64,000 nucleotides of DNA from Lichenostomus cassidix (Eukaryota > Chordata > Aves > Passeriformes > Meliphagidae): positions 51,421,350-51,485,349 of the forward strand of contig CM039183.1 in assembly GCA_008360975.2 (NCBI GenBank), in the 5' to 3' direction. The notes under the pieces are model-generated. The model was not told the DNA's origin. It did no database searches and saw only the letters and a program-made list of their open reading frames with translations. Position numbers and translations under genes: made by a program. Positions 62,601 to 64,000 of this stretch are shown here, in pieces. Positions within the stretch are counted from its first letter, which is position 1. Every line of letters begins with the position of its first letter.

Positions 62601-63500
62601 CCAGAAACAGAAAAATAAAGAGCAGTTAAAAAGAAAGAAATGGGAAGAAGAGAGAGAAATACATGCATATCTGAAATTTTCGGGTTTTTTTTACAATGTT
62701 GCTACAGACAACTTTGAAGAAAATGTAACTATTAGTTGGTCCTCTTTTTCCCTCTTAACTCCTTTTGGTTTTGGTTTGTTTTTTAAACGTAAACTCTCTC
62801 TTACTGGAAAATAGTCCATTTCTGCTAGCAGCCCTCGTTTTGAAGAGCAGGAGGAACAATGGAAAACCAGATCCGTTGTCACGTAAAATACTCTTCCAGG
62901 CTTTATATCTGGAAGCATTGAAGCTACCACTTATGACCCATGCATCTCTGTGTAAGGGGACCATGCAGAGAGCCCCTCATTTTTTGCAGGAAAGTCTATT
63001 TGTCTGAGTTGACAATGTCATAAAGAAATGTCACGTTTCCGTGCAGAGACTCAGTCCTCGGCAATTTTCTTTTTGTTTCCCAGCCAGCACCTCGCTCCTG
63101 TCTGAGGTCAGACTAAATGATGTAACGCTCCCTTCTGGCCTCCCAATCGATGGGCTGGTGGCCGGGGCTCCTCTCCCTGCTGACAGGAGTGTTCGCTGCA
63201 GCTGAGACCTCCCCGGGGACCAGGCTTTGGTGCTGGGCTCACACCAGGACACTGCCAGGTGCTAAGGGACAGAGTTCACAGCATGCACTAACGTCAAACG
63301 TGTTTCTTGCAATGATGTTAAACCTCTCCACAACAACAACAAAATCTTAAACTCTTCCCCTCACATAAATATAGCCAAGAAACCTTCCACTTTTATTTTA
63401 ACCAAGGTCCATTTACTCGTGGCTGAGGGTTCTGTTTGTTCTGTTTTTCAAGACTCTGCTGCCCTAACACGGTGCCAGAGCAGTTTGACAGTTCAGTGAT
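56700..63500. other. Intergenic or intronic, nothing recognised
   Basis: Mixed composition. A short AGC tract (58019-58034) and poly-A/T runs are the only repeats seen. Frames at 56.5-57.2 kb overlap on both strands and look like translated noncoding DNA. Confidence 0.5.
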
Positions 63501-63900
63501 AACATCAAGCAGTCTCTTTAAATTCCATCTCTGGCAAGAAGTGAGGGACTGCACGTCGACCTGGCCCCTGCCCATCTGATCCTGACTCCACCCGGCTCCC
63601 GTGGTCCCTGTGTCGGGATAAGGAGAGCTCTGCCGTGCCGGGCTGGGCCACGAACCCGCGGAGCCCAGCAGCCCATGACTGGCCCGGTGCCCTGGGAGCG
63701 CATCTCCAGAGCTGTGCGCGGCAAGTCCTGGGGTTTGCCACCAGACTCAGCACCAGGCTCAGACTCCCGGCAGATCCCTACACCCGAGCCACCCTGGGCA
63801 GCAGCAGCCGCATCCCCTCTAACACCCTGCAAGGGGTTGCCCCGCGCTCCCACGCGGCCCTGCGCCGCGCCGCTCCCGCCCCGCCGCGCCCCTCACTCAC

Positions 63901-63948
63901 CGCCTCGGGCGCGGGGAATCCTCTGCCGCCTGCCCGCGGCCCCGGCAT
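63901..63948 (-). other. Possible first coding exon of a divergent minus-strand transcript
   Basis: On the minus strand an ATG at 63948 reads MPGPRAGGRGFPAPEA and runs straight into a consensus donor, GAGGCG|GTGAGT, in phase 0. In GC-rich DNA both can occur by chance. No second exon has been tied to it. Confidence 0.25.
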
Positions 63949-63976
63949 CGCGCAGGGAGGCGGCCGGGGGAGCGCC

Positions 63977-63997
63977 GGGCCCGGGTCCGGGTCCGGG
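63977..63997 (+). repeat. G-quadruplex motif in GGGTCC-type repeat
   Basis: Four GGG runs (63977, 63983, 63989 and 63995) are separated by 3-base loops (CCC, TCC, TCC). The tandem repeat runs off the window, so its full length is unknown. Confidence 0.85.
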
Positions 63998-64000
63998 TCC

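Larger units (their letters stand above)
63560..64000. promoter_or_regulatory. CpG island at the right edge
   Basis: GC and CpG density rises sharply from about 63560 to the end, especially after 63840, in contrast to the flanking AT-rich DNA. By mammalian gene order the next gene is FNDC1 on the plus strand, so this may be its promoter side. That is inference; no FNDC1 coding sequence is in the window. Confidence 0.65.

Noticed and set aside
1..64000. CRISPR arrays, operons, tRNA or rRNA genes, intact endogenous retrovirus
   Set aside because: None seen. The gene structure, splice sites and CR1 repeats are those of a bird nuclear genome, and no paired LTRs or retroviral coding blocks were recognised.

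Overview
This is a vertebrate nuclear sequence, almost certainly avian. Genes are split into short exons with GT/AG introns. There are several truncated 3' ends of CR1 retrotransposons of the bird type, with the typical terminal 'TTCCAACCCAAA..TTCT(A)TGATTCTA'-like end. The order RSPH3 then TAGAP, both on the minus strand, matches the tetrapod block equivalent to human 6q25.3. I cannot fix the species; nothing excludes a passerine or another neoavian.

Left part (about 1-9,600): the complete radial-spoke gene RSPH3 runs on the minus strand from a CpG-island promoter near 8.7-8.9 kb to a stop at 1,412. I rebuilt eight coding exons (340 residues), all with consistent splice phases. The promoter holds an RFX-type X-box and a perfect NRF1 palindrome, fitting a cilium gene. 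The stop comes soon after the last conserved block. It is followed in frame by 18 more coding-like codons and, further 3', by a decayed Glu/Ala/Pro-rich single-frame relic.

Middle part (about 20,200-28,400): the T-cell RhoGAP gene TAGAP, minus strand, nine coding exons joining in phase into 694 residues. The RhoGAP domain lies at about residues 90-285, with the arginine finger in a GIFR motif. A long low-complexity tail carries a PPSY motif and ends in ESYV. A candidate upstream 5'-UTR exon would create a 39-codon upstream frame overlapping the TAGAP start.

The rest (about 9,600-20,000 and 28,500-63,500) is gene-poor: CR1 fragments, simple repeats, two diverged local duplications and a few exon-like or ORF-like islands that I do not recognise. 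One duplication pairs a TAGAP intron with 49.6 kb. The right edge (63.5-64.0 kb) is a second CpG island with a possible minus-strand first exon and a G-quadruplex motif. By synteny it may be the promoter region of the next gene (FNDC1 in mammals, plus strand), which would start beyond the window.

RSPH3 acts in the motile-cilium axoneme and TAGAP in activated T cells. Nothing in the window links them functionally. I found no convincing new multi-gene system. The points most worth checking are the RSPH3 C-terminus, the TAGAP upstream frame, the unassigned exon at 56.5 kb and the duplicated TAGAP intron segment.
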